Notes: generated from the sequence alone by a model not told the origin. A stretch of DNA of 19,388 nucleotides from CAZADH01 sp964483805 (GCA_964483805.1 CAZADH010000097.1:1-19388), one strand, 5' to 3'. Numbered from the stretch's first letter, positions 1-6,124 are shown. Made by a program: numbers and translations.

Positions 1-4
1 AACC

Positions 5-69
5 GTTCTGCGAAGGTGTCGCTGGGGGCCGCGCCGCAGGCGCTGCCCCCAGCGACACCTTCGCAGAAC
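5..69. repeat. Long near-perfect inverted repeat (30-bp hairpin)
   Basis: Bases 5-29 are exactly complementary to 45-69 (25 bp). Inside this, 31-35 pairs with 39-43 around a 3-base loop, with one C/T mismatch at 30/44, so the whole element folds as one hairpin of about 30 bp. It lies beyond the 3' end of the minus-strand TolC gene. No T-run follows on either strand, so it is not a classical intrinsic terminator. It could be a REP-like dispersed repeat or a transcript-end stabiliser; copy number elsewhere cannot be seen here. Confidence 0.75.
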
Positions 70-82
70 CGGCTCACGGGGT

Positions 83-124
83 GCAGGGGCCTTGGCCCCT
101 GCCGGGGTAGGGGGCGGAGCCCCC
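83..124. repeat. Two adjacent G+C-only hairpins
   Basis: A perfect 9-bp stem (83-91 with 94-102, loop TT) is followed by a perfect 6-bp stem (110-115 with 119-124, loop GGA). Together with the hairpin at 5-69 they form three successive hairpins after the TolC stop codon (reading the minus strand). They may act as a Rho-independent-like end or be part of a dispersed palindromic repeat. The remaining bases 125-214 show no gene. Confidence 0.55.
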
Positions 125-214
125 GTTCCCGCCGTTTCCGTGTTTCCCTCGTCCCCTGGGGCCTGCCCGGTTCGGCCGGTCTTTGCATCCTGTCGACAAC
201 CGACGTGGGTTGGG

Positions 215-1579
215 TCACTTGCCGGGTTGCAGGATCTCGCAGTGTTCGGGGGTGAGTTCGCCGAGTGCCATTTTGAGGCGGGCTTTGCTCAGCGCGTAGT
301 CGTACAGGGCTTGCAGGTGGTTCATTTCGTGCGACTGCAGGGAGGTTTCGGCGCCGAGCAGTTCGGTCATGATGGCGAGTCCGGCGTTGTAGCGGTCGCG
401 CAGGATGCGCAGGGACTCTTTGCTTTGTTCGCTGGCTTCTTGCGAGACGCGGATGCGTTCGAGGGCGTTGTTGATATTGGTGACGGCTTCGCGGATCTCG
501 AGGAAGATTTTGTCTTTGATGGCGGCGGCCATCTTGGTGAGTTGTTGTTGCTGGTGTTGGGCTTCGCGGGCTTTGGCGCGGGCGTCGCCGCCGTCGATGG
601 CGGACCAGTCGACACGGGCGAAGAGCATGCTGTTGCCTTTGCCGCTGTCGCCGAAGTCTTCGCGGTTGTGTTCGACACCGGCGCCGAGGACGACTTTGGG
701 GCGCAGGGCGCCGCGTTGCATTTTCTCGTGGTGGTTGAGGGCTTCGATCTGGCGGGCGAGTTTGAGGTAGTCGGGGCGTTGTTTGAGGGCGAGTTCGAGC
801 AGCTTGGCCGGATCCTCTTTGCACGATACGCATTCCTGGCGCAGGAACGGCATGGTCAGGTCATACTCATTGGTCGAAGACACGCCCATCAGGGTGGCGA
901 GTCCTTCTTTGGCAAGTTTGTACTGATTTTGTCGGCGCAGCAGGGCTTCTTCGTTTTGGGACCGTTGCACTTTGGCCTGCAGGAGATCGGACTCGACCGA
1001 GCGTTGGGTCTCGACCGCGGCTTCGGCGTTCTTAACACTCTCGCGCGAGGTGTCGACCGCCTTCTGGGCGACGTTCACGCTTTCGCGGGCGAGCACAGCG
1101 CCGAAATAGATTTCGATGGTCTGGTAGATGACGTCCTCGCGCGCTTTGGTCGTGTCGAGGGTGGCGGCGGCGACGCCTTGTTTGGCGGCTTCGCGGGCGT
1201 GGATGTCCATGCCGCCGAGGTAGACGGGCACGACGAGTTGCGCGCCGACCTGCATATTGTTCACGGCACTGGGGTCATTGAGCCGGTTGGGGTCGAAGTC
1301 TGTTTGGGCGATGCGGCCCTGGTTGAGCGTGGTGCCGAACGCGTGCAACGGGCTGTTGACGCGCGTTTCGCTGAGACCGACGTTCAATTTGGGGGCGCGC
1401 AGCGCGCGGGCCTGGTCGATCTTCTGGCCTGCAGATTTTTCGCCCTCGCGCATGGCCTCGAGGTAGGGGCTGTAGGTGAGCGTCTTTTGCACGGCGTCAG
1501 CGATCGACAGGGGGTCGGCGGCCATCAGGCCCGACGCGCCGAGCGCCAGAAGGGCGGTCAGAGTGAGCACTTTTCGCAT
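215..1579 (-). CDS. TolC-family outer membrane efflux protein
   Basis: The 454-residue protein matches the TolC/OEP family in length and architecture. It has an N-terminal Sec signal peptide (Lys/Arg start, Leu/Ala core, likely cleavage after LMA near residue 20), then two OEP-type halves rich in long Ala/Gln/Glu coiled-coil helices. The first half begins with LSIADAVQKTL near residue 24, the usual OEP opening. Family members trimerise as outer-membrane channels with a periplasmic helical barrel and serve RND, ABC or MFS efflux pumps or type I secretion. No membrane-fusion protein or pump gene lies in the window, so the substrate cannot be inferred. The ATG at 1579 is preceded by an AGGAGG ribosome binding site. 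It is divergent from the HAD-phosphatase gene. Family call is firm; the specific partner is unknown. Confidence 0.9.
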   Translation of the reverse strand: MRKVLTLTALLALGASGLMAADPLSIADAVQKTLTYSPYLEAMREGEKSAGQKIDQARALRAPKLNVGLSETRVNSPLHAFGTTLNQGRIAQTDFDPNRLNDPSAVNNMQVGAQLVVPVYLGGMDIHAREAAKQGVAAATLDTTKAREDVIYQTIEIYFGAVLARESVNVAQKAVDTSRESVKNAEAAVETQRSVESDLLQAKVQRSQNEEALLRRQNQYKLAKEGLATLMGVSSTNEYDLTMPFLRQECVSCKEDPAKLLELALKQRPDYLKLARQIEALNHHEKMQRGALRPKVVLGAGVEHNREDFGDSGKGNSMLFARVDWSAIDGGDARAKAREAQHQQQQLTKMAAAIKDKIFLEIREAVTNINNALERIRVSQEASEQSKESLRILRDRYNAGLAIMTELLGAETSLQSHEMNHLQALYDYALSKARLKMALGELTPEHCEILQPGK

Positions 1580-1604
1580 GGTGTGAGGTTCCTCCTGATT
1601 GGTT

Positions 1605-1630
1605 GGGGACAGGCCCTAGGGACAGACCCC
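1605..1630. repeat. Imperfect GGGACAG palindrome
   Basis: The motif GGGGACAG...GGGACAGACCCC forms an imperfect 26-base palindrome centred on CCCTAGGG, with GGGACAG present twice as a direct repeat. Short GGGACAG/CTGTCCC elements of this kind occur as dispersed intergenic repeats in several bacterial phyla. It sits between the divergent TolC and HAD genes. Whether it is repeated in this genome cannot be seen from one window. Confidence 0.4.
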
Positions 1631-1782
1631 GTCGCAAAATGCTTGCCATCTCACTTGCATGCAGCATTCTACCGCAACAGCCTGGCCAAGCATATAGTGT
1701 GCAGGTGCGCGGCGAGTGCGGGTTCTCTGGTCACTGGGCATACCGGAGCGGGGTGACTCAGCGGACGCGCCCCAGCGTACGG

Positions 1783-1788
1783 TATAAT
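1783..1788 (+). promoter_or_regulatory. Perfect -10 hexamer implying a leaderless transcript
   Basis: TATAAT matches the sigma-70 consensus exactly and ends 7 bases before the ATG at 1796. Transcription would therefore start at or within a base or two of the start codon. No Shine-Dalgarno sequence lies in the gap. The -35 region (around 1760-1765, AGCGGA) is poor. Confidence 0.5.
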
Positions 1789-1795
1789 ACTGCCT

Positions 1796-2608
1796 ATGAA
1801 ACAAATCACCCGCCGCGTTGTTCTGTCGTTCGTTGTTTTGGCCAGCATCGTTGTGGCTGCGGCCGCGTGGGCGGTCAGTCGTCCGGCGCTCCAGCGGTTG
1901 CCGACGCAACGACGCCAGGTTTCGCCGGCCTTTGTGCCGGGTCCCGGGCCGGTCAAGATCGCCTTTTTCGATGCCGACGGCACCCTGCGTGTCGCGCCGA
2001 GCGGAAATGTGTCGGCCAATTCCGCCAGCGATGTGGCCATTCTGCCGATGGTGGCTGCCAAGCTGGCTTTGCTGGCGAGTGACGGTTACCTGCTGGCGAT
2101 CGTCTCGAACCAGGGCGGCATCCAACAGGGACACGTGACCTTTGCCGCTGCGGATGCGGCGTTGCGCCGGTGCATGACGCTGCTGGCGAAAAAGGGTGGC
2201 GTCTTTCATTATTATGACTTCGCCGAGTACAGCGATCACAACCGCAAGCCCGAGACGGGCATGGCCGATATCCTGGCCGGCATCATCAAGAAGCGGCTGG
2301 GTCGTGAGGTTGACTGGCAGCACTCGATCATGGTCGGCGATTCGGCCTGGAAGAAGGGCGTCGACACCGAGCCCGACGGGACCCCGGGCAGCGACTTCTC
2401 GAATACCGATCGGTTGTTTGCCGAAAACGTCGCGCGCGTCTACGGGCACTGCGAGTTCTATCATCCACGCACGTTCTTCGGTTGGGTGAAATACGGCGTA
2501 AAGAATTTTGCCTGCTTCAACGATCTCGTGAAGTTCTTGCAGGAGCACCCCGAGTTTGGCAAAATCCCGCCGTCGCCCAAACCACGGGCCACGCCGACCG
2601 GGGATTGA
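1796..2608 (+). CDS. Membrane-anchored HAD-superfamily phosphatase (histidinol-phosphatase/PNKP-like)
   Basis: This 270-residue protein has all HAD phosphatase motifs. Motif I is DADGT at 59-63 (nucleophile Asp59, acid/base Asp61). Motif II is SNQGG at 104-108. The motif III Lys is in RKPETG (Lys151), and motif IV is GDSAWKKGVD at 181-190. The SNQGG and RKPxxG forms are those of the HisB-N/GmhB/polynucleotide 3'-phosphatase branch. An N-terminal hydrophobic stretch (residues 8-27) after KQITRR looks like a signal anchor or a Sec signal, which is unusual for this branch and would put the enzyme in the periplasm or on the inner membrane. A C-terminal part of about 65 residues (YGHCEFYHPRTFFGW onwards) is less familiar. 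The substrate is unknown. It is transcribed alone, with a -10 box just upstream and hairpins after the stop. Confidence 0.82.
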   Translation: MKQITRRVVLSFVVLASIVVAAAAWAVSRPALQRLPTQRRQVSPAFVPGPGPVKIAFFDADGTLRVAPSGNVSANSASDVAILPMVAAKLALLASDGYLLAIVSNQGGIQQGHVTFAAADAALRRCMTLLAKKGGVFHYYDFAEYSDHNRKPETGMADILAGIIKKRLGREVDWQHSIMVGDSAWKKGVDTEPDGTPGSDFSNTDRLFAENVARVYGHCEFYHPRTFFGWVKYGVKNFACFNDLVKFLQEHPEFGKIPPSPKPRATPTGD

Positions 2609-2613
2609 ACAGG

Positions 2614-2648
2614 CGCAGGGTTGACCTGCGTTCGACGCTGCGCAGCGT
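2614..2648. terminator. Paired hairpins between convergent genes
   Basis: A 6-bp stem (CGCAGG at 2614-2619 with CCTGCG at 2625-2630) is followed by a perfect 14-base palindrome at 2635-2648. They lie just after the HAD stop and before the end of the convergent gene at 2717. There is no clear T-run, so termination is only suggested by position. Confidence 0.35.
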
Positions 2649-2669
2649 GTGTGTCGTGTTGTGCGCGCA

Positions 2670-2684
2670 ATACATACGACGTAA
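2670..2684. promoter_or_regulatory. Degenerate ATAC-N7-GTAT-like site
   Basis: ATACATACGACGTAA shares its first nine bases and the GTA half with the palindrome ATACATACGGTGTAT found at 3778-3792. It lies in a convergent intergenic gap, where an operator is not expected, so it may be a chance or decayed copy. Confidence 0.2.
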
Positions 2685-2716
2685 GCTGTTGTTCGGCCGC
2701 TTGCGATCGTTGAGGG

Positions 2717-3466
2717 TCAGGGAGTCTGCGGCCTCTCGACGTCGAACGCTTCGATCCAACCGTTGGCGCCTTCGTCGATCCAGCGCAGGTCTTCGCGGCG
2801 AACCAGGGGGCTCGGTGCGTTGGCCATCAGTTCGGGGTATTGTTCGGTGACCCGTCGGTTCTGCGGTTGGCCCCGCCGGCCGGGGATGCACAACCAGTCG
2901 GCGTAAAGTCGCTCGGTGTGCAGTTGCGCGAACGTGTTGGCGAGCCAGGTGCCGTGGGTGCGGCCGCCGCTCCAGTTGCGTGACCAGACGACGGCGGTGT
3001 TGATGCGGTGGGGCAGCAGGACGCGCGCCACCAGAAACTCGTTTTCGCACAACACGTAGATGAGCGTCGTTTCGTGGGCGCGGCCCCATGCGCGCAGTTT
3101 GTATTCGAAAACCCGACCGCTGTGGGCAAAGTTGTCGTAGATCCGGTTGGGTGTGGGGATGGTCGGCAGTTCACGGAAGCGCACGACCTCGAGCGGGCCG
3201 TGCATACCGTGTTCGTCGGGTTGCAGTGCGAGTCCGCCCGCGAATTCCTGAAAGAAATTGATCTCGGTGTGAACGAACAGGTCGGGCACGTCGGCGCCGT
3301 CATCGGTCGTGCGCCGCTCGTGCGGCGGACTCTCGGCCCGCTCGCTCCAGGGTTTTTGGCCCGAGCACAGGAAATCGAGATCGCCCAGATCGGTGCCCGA
3401 CGACGGGTAGAAGCAGATGCGGCGATACTGCTGCAGTTCGTGCACCAGGGCGGCGACGTCAGGCAT
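2717..3466 (-). CDS. Protein of unknown family
   Basis: I do not recognise this 249-residue protein. It is soluble, with no signal peptide or membrane segment, and is rich in Arg and Trp. Visible features are an N-terminal YRRICFYPSSGTDLGDLDFL segment (residues 14-33), which resembles the YPS-G-D motif at the start of several uncharacterised bacterial proteins. A central INFFQEF stretch and a segment with WSRNWSGG and HGTWLANTFAQ follow. Its ATG lies 8 bases after the stop of the thioredoxin gene, so the two are probably co-transcribed. The ribosome binding site is weak, which suggests translational coupling. A link to thiol redox chemistry is possible from context only. Confidence 0.7.
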   Translation of the reverse strand: MPDVAALVHELQQYRRICFYPSSGTDLGDLDFLCSGQKPWSERAESPPHERRTTDDGADVPDLFVHTEINFFQEFAGGLALQPDEHGMHGPLEVVRFRELPTIPTPNRIYDNFAHSGRVFEYKLRAWGRAHETTLIYVLCENEFLVARVLLPHRINTAVVWSRNWSGGRTHGTWLANTFAQLHTERLYADWLCIPGRRGQPQNRRVTEQYPELMANAPSPLVRREDLRWIDEGANGWIEAFDVERPQTP

Positions 3467-3474
3467 CGACGGGT

Positions 3475-3741
3475 TTACCGGGCCGAACCCAACTCTTTGC
3501 GGATCCAGGCGTCGACCTTCTCGGCGATCACGGGTTTGCCCATGGCGTAGACCTTGCCGTTGAGGATGACGACGGGCGTGGTCAGCACGCCGAACTTCAG
3601 AGCTTCGGGGGTGCCGCTGGTCAGTTGGTCGACCTTGATCTCGACTCCGGGGAACTTCTTGGCGGCTTCGGCAACGATGCGCGCGGTCTCTTCACACATG
3701 TCGCAACCGGTCGGGCTTTTGATGACAGTGATGGTCAGCAT
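3475..3741 (-). CDS. Small thioredoxin-fold redox protein (CDMC active site)
   Basis: The 88-residue protein has a thioredoxin fold pattern: beta strand MLTITVI, active site GCDMC (Cys13 and Cys16) at the start of the first helix, a cis-Pro loop in LTTPVVILNG (about 52-61), and a final amphipathic helix. It lacks the WCGPC of true thioredoxins and is shorter. It belongs with the small redox-active disulfide proteins and glutaredoxin-like thioredoxins common in anaerobes. Likely role: dithiol-disulfide exchange in the cytoplasm. It is followed by the unknown gene at 2717-3466 with an 8-base gap and preceded by its own 82-base intergenic region holding a palindrome, so it probably has its own promoter. 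The start is supported only by context; upstream bases are A/T rich with a weak ribosome site. Confidence 0.82.
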   Translation of the reverse strand: MLTITVIKSPTGCDMCEETARIVAEAAKKFPGVEIKVDQLTSGTPEALKFGVLTTPVVILNGKVYAMGKPVIAEKVDAWIRKELGSAR

Positions 3742-3777
3742 TTACACGGCTCCATGATCGGGTGGAGTAAACAATAT

Positions 3778-3792
3778 ATACATACGGTGTAT
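3778..3792. promoter_or_regulatory. Palindromic operator candidate upstream of thioredoxin gene
   Basis: ATACA-TACGG-TGTAT is a 15-base palindrome with perfect 5-base arms, 36 bases upstream of the thioredoxin start and adjoining an A/T-rich TATATATT run that can serve as a -10 region on the minus strand. The size and A/T arms would suit a small winged-helix regulator such as an ArsR-type protein. A similar 5-5-5 palindrome occurs at 14907-14921. Confidence 0.4.
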
Positions 3793-3823
3793 TTCCGTTA
3801 CGAGGACTGGGCGGAGACGAGGA

Positions 3824-4423
3824 TCAACGGCCGGCCAGCAGTTGCGCGATCTCGGTGTAACCGCGGCCCTCGGCCAGTTCGGTAGCAGTACGGCCTTCGG
3901 GCTCGCGGACCGTGGTGTCGGCCCCATGGTGCAGCAGGCGGCGGACAGCGTCGAGGTGGCCTTGCTGGGCCGCGAGTTGCAGCGGATACCACCCGTCTTT
4001 GTCGGCGAGATTGACCTGGGCGCCCTTCTCGACGAACAGATCGATCATCGCGGCATGGCCGCGAAACGCGGCCCAGTGCAGGGGCGTCCAACCATCGCGT
4101 TCGACTGCGTGCACCGAGGCGCCCTTCTCGAGCAGCAATTGGGCCATCGGCAACTTTTGGCGCGCGGCGGCCCAGTGCAAGGGCGTGACCTGGTCGGCGT
4201 TGGCTTTGCCGACGTCGGCACCGGCTGCGAGCAGGCGATGGGCGATGCCGACGTGGTCAGTCTTGACCACGACCAACAGCGGCGATTGCAGTCCCTCGGC
4301 GTCCATGCCGTTGGGGTCGGTGCCGGCACTGAGCAATGTGGCGACCTCGTCTTCGCAGCCCTTGGCGGCAGCCGCGATCAGCCGGTCGATGTCGCTTCCT
4401 GTGGTCTGGGCGATCACGGTCAT
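3824..4423 (-). CDS. Ankyrin-repeat protein
   Basis: The protein has 199 residues and is made almost wholly of ankyrin repeats. Two canonical repeats begin TPLHWAA at residues 80 and 113. A third begins YPLQLAA at 146, and a partial fourth begins TATELAE at 179. Degenerate repeats fill residues 10-75. There is no signal peptide or membrane segment, so it should be cytoplasmic and act by binding another protein. The ATG at 4423 is chosen because GGGAG lies just upstream; a longer in-frame reading to 4534 lacks a start context and family similarity. Bacterial ankyrin proteins are often next to peroxide-defence genes, and here a thioredoxin and a peroxiredoxin flank it, but its partner cannot be identified. 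Confidence 0.85.
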   Translation of the reverse strand: MTVIAQTTGSDIDRLIAAAAKGCEDEVATLLSAGTDPNGMDAEGLQSPLLVVVKTDHVGIAHRLLAAGADVGKANADQVTPLHWAAARQKLPMAQLLLEKGASVHAVERDGWTPLHWAAFRGHAAMIDLFVEKGAQVNLADKDGWYPLQLAAQQGHLDAVRRLLHHGADTTVREPEGRTATELAEGRGYTEIAQLLAGR

Positions 4424-4471
4424 GGTGGGTGTCTCCCGTAATAGGTCAGAGTGTCGGGCCGAAAACGCGGC

Positions 4472-4494
4472 CGGGCCGGTTCTCGACCGGCCCG
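4472..4494 (-). promoter_or_regulatory. G+C hairpin in the ankyrin-gene leader
   Basis: CGGGCCGGT (4472-4480) and ACCGGCCCG (4486-4494) form a perfect 9-bp stem with a 5-base loop. Read on the minus strand it is followed about six bases later by TTTT (4465-4462), giving a terminator-like shape inside the presumed 5' leader of the ankyrin gene. It could be an attenuator, or the end of some other transcript. Confidence 0.35.
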
Positions 4495-4527
4495 CGAAAG
4501 ACGGCTCGATAGGACGAACCACCGCCG

Positions 4528-4547
4528 CTGACACGATTATATGTCAG
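4528..4547 (-). promoter_or_regulatory. Promoter -10 box embedded in a palindrome (ankyrin gene)
   Basis: CTGACA and TGTCAG form 6-base arms around an 8-base centre. On the minus strand that centre contains a perfect TATAAT (4541-4536). A regulator bound to the arms would block the -10 element. Transcription would start near 4529 and leave a leader of roughly 100 bases before the ankyrin ATG at 4423. The -35 region is weak, which would fit an activated or tightly regulated promoter. Confidence 0.45.
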
Positions 4548-4598
4548 ATGGAGCGGCGAATCCACGTTCGTCACATACACTGCTGCCGCGGGGCATTG

Positions 4599-4614
4599 AT
4601 TGCACCGATGCAAT
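4599..4614. promoter_or_regulatory. Upstream activator site candidate 1 (ATTGCA-N4-TGCAAT)
   Basis: This is a 16-base palindrome with perfect 6-base arms. It lies about 227 bases upstream of the start point predicted from the sigma-54 promoter at 4808-4824, a usual distance for enhancer-binding-protein sites. A near copy is at 4714-4729. Confidence 0.5.
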
Positions 4615-4713
4615 AACGGCGCACGCACACCATTTGATTGGGTGTGTCGAGGGTTCGGCCGTCGAATGATCGGTCGGAGCGCGACTGCAAAACCGCAGAA
4701 ATGCGCCGGCCAA

Positions 4714-4729
4714 ATTGCAAACATGCACT
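4714..4729. promoter_or_regulatory. Upstream activator site candidate 2 (ATTGCA-N4-TGCACT)
   Basis: This second copy of the ATTGCA-N4-TGCA pattern has one mismatch in the right arm. Its centre is 115 bases from that of site 1, close to eleven helical turns, and about 112 bases upstream of the predicted sigma-54 start point. Same-face spacing of two like palindromes suits a hexameric enhancer-binding protein. Confidence 0.45.
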
Positions 4730-4788
4730 CGAATGACCGTCAGGGTCGATCGTGCGCCGATGCGGACCACCGCCCGGTATCGCTGTTT

Positions 4789-4816
4789 CGGGAGTGCCTG
4801 ACGGGAGTGGCATGAC
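4789..4816. repeat. Short tandem direct repeat at the promoter
   Basis: CGGGAGTGCCTGAC (4789-4802) is repeated as CGGGAGTGGCATGAC (4802-4816). The second copy contains the -24 element of the sigma-54 promoter, so the first copy is a degenerate duplicate of the promoter's left part. Confidence 0.45.
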
Positions 4817-4824
4817 CCTTGCAA
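4808..4824 (+). promoter_or_regulatory. Sigma-54 (-24/-12) promoter for the DUF5320-peroxiredoxin genes
   Basis: TGGCATGACCCTTGCAA matches the sigma-54 consensus TGGCACG-N4-TTGCW with one change in the -24 box. The invariant GG (4809-4810) and GC (4821-4822) are separated by exactly ten bases. Transcription would begin near 4834, leaving a leader of about 30 bases with an AAGGAGG ribosome site before the ATG at 4865. Two like palindromes lie at enhancer distance. No enhancer-binding protein gene is in the window. Confidence 0.65.
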
Positions 4825-4864
4825 CACGGAGAGCGAAATCTACCATCGCAAGGAGGAATCGAGT

Positions 4865-5248
4865 ATGCCACGTTTCGATGGAACGGGACCAAATGGACAG
4901 GGCGAGCGGACCGGTCGCGGGATGGGCCGGTGTGCGCCAAATATGATGGCCGGCCAAGTCCAACCGGGATTTGGCCGAAGGAATCGATTTTGCGGGGGCC
5001 GGGGTGCCGGCCGCGGATGGGGTGGCAACCGCAACCGCAGCATGGCGCCAGAGTATGCGGCCGATGTGCCGGCGGTCGCTACGGTCGATCGGCGCGACCA
5101 GGAACTCGCTGCACTGCATCAGCGCATCGATCAACTGGAGCAGTTGATTCGGAGTCTGGCCGGTGGGCAAACGGCTCCGGCCGGAGAAGCCCTGGTCGCG
5201 ACCACACCCATCGCAACGACGCCGGGCGATGCCGGGCGTCGAAGCTGA
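4865..5248 (+). CDS. DUF5320-family protein
   Basis: The 127-residue protein begins with the signature of the DUF5320 family: MPRFDGTGPNGQGERTGRG, then a Gly/Arg/Asn-rich stretch with Cys23 and Cys43. It continues into a short predicted coiled coil (about 75-98, DQELAALHQRIDQLEQLIR) and ends in a Thr/Ala/Pro-rich tail. The family's function is unknown. Its members are small and recur beside NifX-like and MinD-ATPase genes in anaerobes, as here. There is a strong AAGGAGG site seven bases before the ATG, downstream of a sigma-54 promoter. The peroxiredoxin gene follows after 104 bases. A second DUF5320 paralogue is at 10175-10549. Confidence 0.85.
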   Translation: MPRFDGTGPNGQGERTGRGMGRCAPNMMAGQVQPGFGRRNRFCGGRGAGRGWGGNRNRSMAPEYAADVPAVATVDRRDQELAALHQRIDQLEQLIRSLAGGQTAPAGEALVATTPIATTPGDAGRRS

Positions 5249-5252
5249 CGTA

Positions 5253-5270
5253 TTGACATTATATGTAATT
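5253..5270. promoter_or_regulatory. A/T-rich promoter or operator element before peroxiredoxin
   Basis: TTGACATTATATGTAATT holds ACAT-TAT-ATGT, an 11-base palindrome, and stands out in base composition. TTGACA is a perfect -35 hexamer, but no -10 box is found 16-18 bases on. TGTAAT (5264-5269) could itself serve as a -10. A separate peroxiredoxin promoter is plausible but unproved. Confidence 0.35.
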
Positions 5271-5291
5271 CACCGTTTCTCGCTCCGGTCT

Positions 5292-5309
5292 TGCCTGCTC
5301 GCGCAGGCA
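5292..5309 (+). promoter_or_regulatory. Hairpin in the peroxiredoxin leader
   Basis: TGCCTGC and GCAGGCA form a perfect 7-bp stem with a TCGC loop, 43 bases before the peroxiredoxin ATG. No T-run follows, so it is more likely an mRNA-stability element or a processing site between the two genes than a terminator. Confidence 0.35.
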
Positions 5310-5352
5310 GCACCAGGCAAACCACTACAGGATAACAGGAGACCAAGGTTTC

Positions 5353-6069
5353 ATGGATGCAAGCAACCCGACCACAATCCACCCGATGCCGCGAATTGGT
5401 GACAAGGCGCCCTCGTTCAAGGCCATCACCACCCAGGGCGAAATCAATTTTCCCGAACAGTATGCCGGCAGTTGGGTGATTCTGTTCAGCCATCCGGCTG
5501 ATTTCACACCCGTGTGCACCTCGGAGTTCATGACGTTTGCCACCATGGAAGGGAAGTTCAACGAGGCCAACTGCAAACTCGTGGGTCTCTCCGTCGACGG
5601 CTTGTACAGCCACATCGCGTGGCTGCGCACGATCAAAGAGAAGATCGACTACAAAGGAATGAAGGACGTTGAAGTCAAGTTCCCGTTGATCGAAGACATC
5701 ACCATGGAGGTGTCGCGCAAATACGGCATGATCCAGGGTGAGAGCAACACCAAGGCGGTTCGTGCCGTGTTCGTTATCGACCCCAAGGGGATCATCCGCA
5801 CGATCATTTATTATCCGATCAGCCTCGGTCGCAACTTCGCCGAGCTATACCGGGTGGTGATCGGTCTGCAGACCGCCGATGCGTTTGCGGTTGCTTTGCC
5901 CGCCGACTGGCAGCCGGGGGATGATGTAATTGTTCCGACCGCCGGATCATGTGGTGTCGCCAAAGAACGGATGGAAGACAAGAAGACCATGACCTGTTTC
6001 GACTGGTTCTTCTGCACCAAGAAGTTGGGCAAGGACCAGGTGTTGGCCACGGTTCTCAAGAAGAAGTAA
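5353..6069 (+). CDS. Peroxiredoxin, Prx6 family, archaeal-type with C-terminal Cys pair
   Basis: The 238-residue protein reduces H2O2 and organic peroxides in the cytoplasm. The peroxidatic cysteine is Cys55 in PADFTPVCTSE, with Thr52 and Arg160 completing the active site. Length and the SHPADFTPVCT and ISLGRNFAELYRVV motifs place it in the Prx6/1-Cys group. It also has Cys215 and Cys221 in the CFDWFFC pattern (C-x5-C). This matches the extra C-terminal cysteines of archaeal Prx6 enzymes such as that of Aeropyrum, where one acts in resolution, so it may work as a 2-Cys enzyme with a thioredoxin-type reductant. Cys74 and Cys200 are additional. AGGAG precedes the ATG. It lies downstream of DUF5320 in the same direction and is followed by a clear terminator. 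Confidence 0.93.
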   Translation: MDASNPTTIHPMPRIGDKAPSFKAITTQGEINFPEQYAGSWVILFSHPADFTPVCTSEFMTFATMEGKFNEANCKLVGLSVDGLYSHIAWLRTIKEKIDYKGMKDVEVKFPLIEDITMEVSRKYGMIQGESNTKAVRAVFVIDPKGIIRTIIYYPISLGRNFAELYRVVIGLQTADAFAVALPADWQPGDDVIVPTAGSCGVAKERMEDKKTMTCFDWFFCTKKLGKDQVLATVLKKK

Positions 6070-6082
6070 GACTCGCGTTCAG

Positions 6083-6124
6083 CGGCCGCGCGGCTTCACT
6101 CGTCTGAAGTCGTGCGGCCGTTTC
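6083..6124 (+). terminator. Intrinsic terminator after peroxiredoxin
   Basis: Bases 6083-6098 pair with 6105-6120 in a 16-bp stem with two G-U wobbles and a 6-base loop, followed by TTTCG. It lies 13 bases after the peroxiredoxin stop codon. Confidence 0.7.

Noticed and set aside
92..1756. A 554-codon open frame on the plus strand
   Set aside because: It is antisense to the TolC gene, which has a signal peptide, ribosome site and family pattern. The plus-strand frame has low-complexity Gly/Val/Ala/Phe composition typical of the antisense of a G+C-rich gene.
5253..5281. TTGACA at 5253 as the -35 of a sigma-70 promoter for peroxiredoxin
   Set aside because: No acceptable -10 box lies 16-18 bases downstream. 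The element is listed only as a possible operator or promoter.
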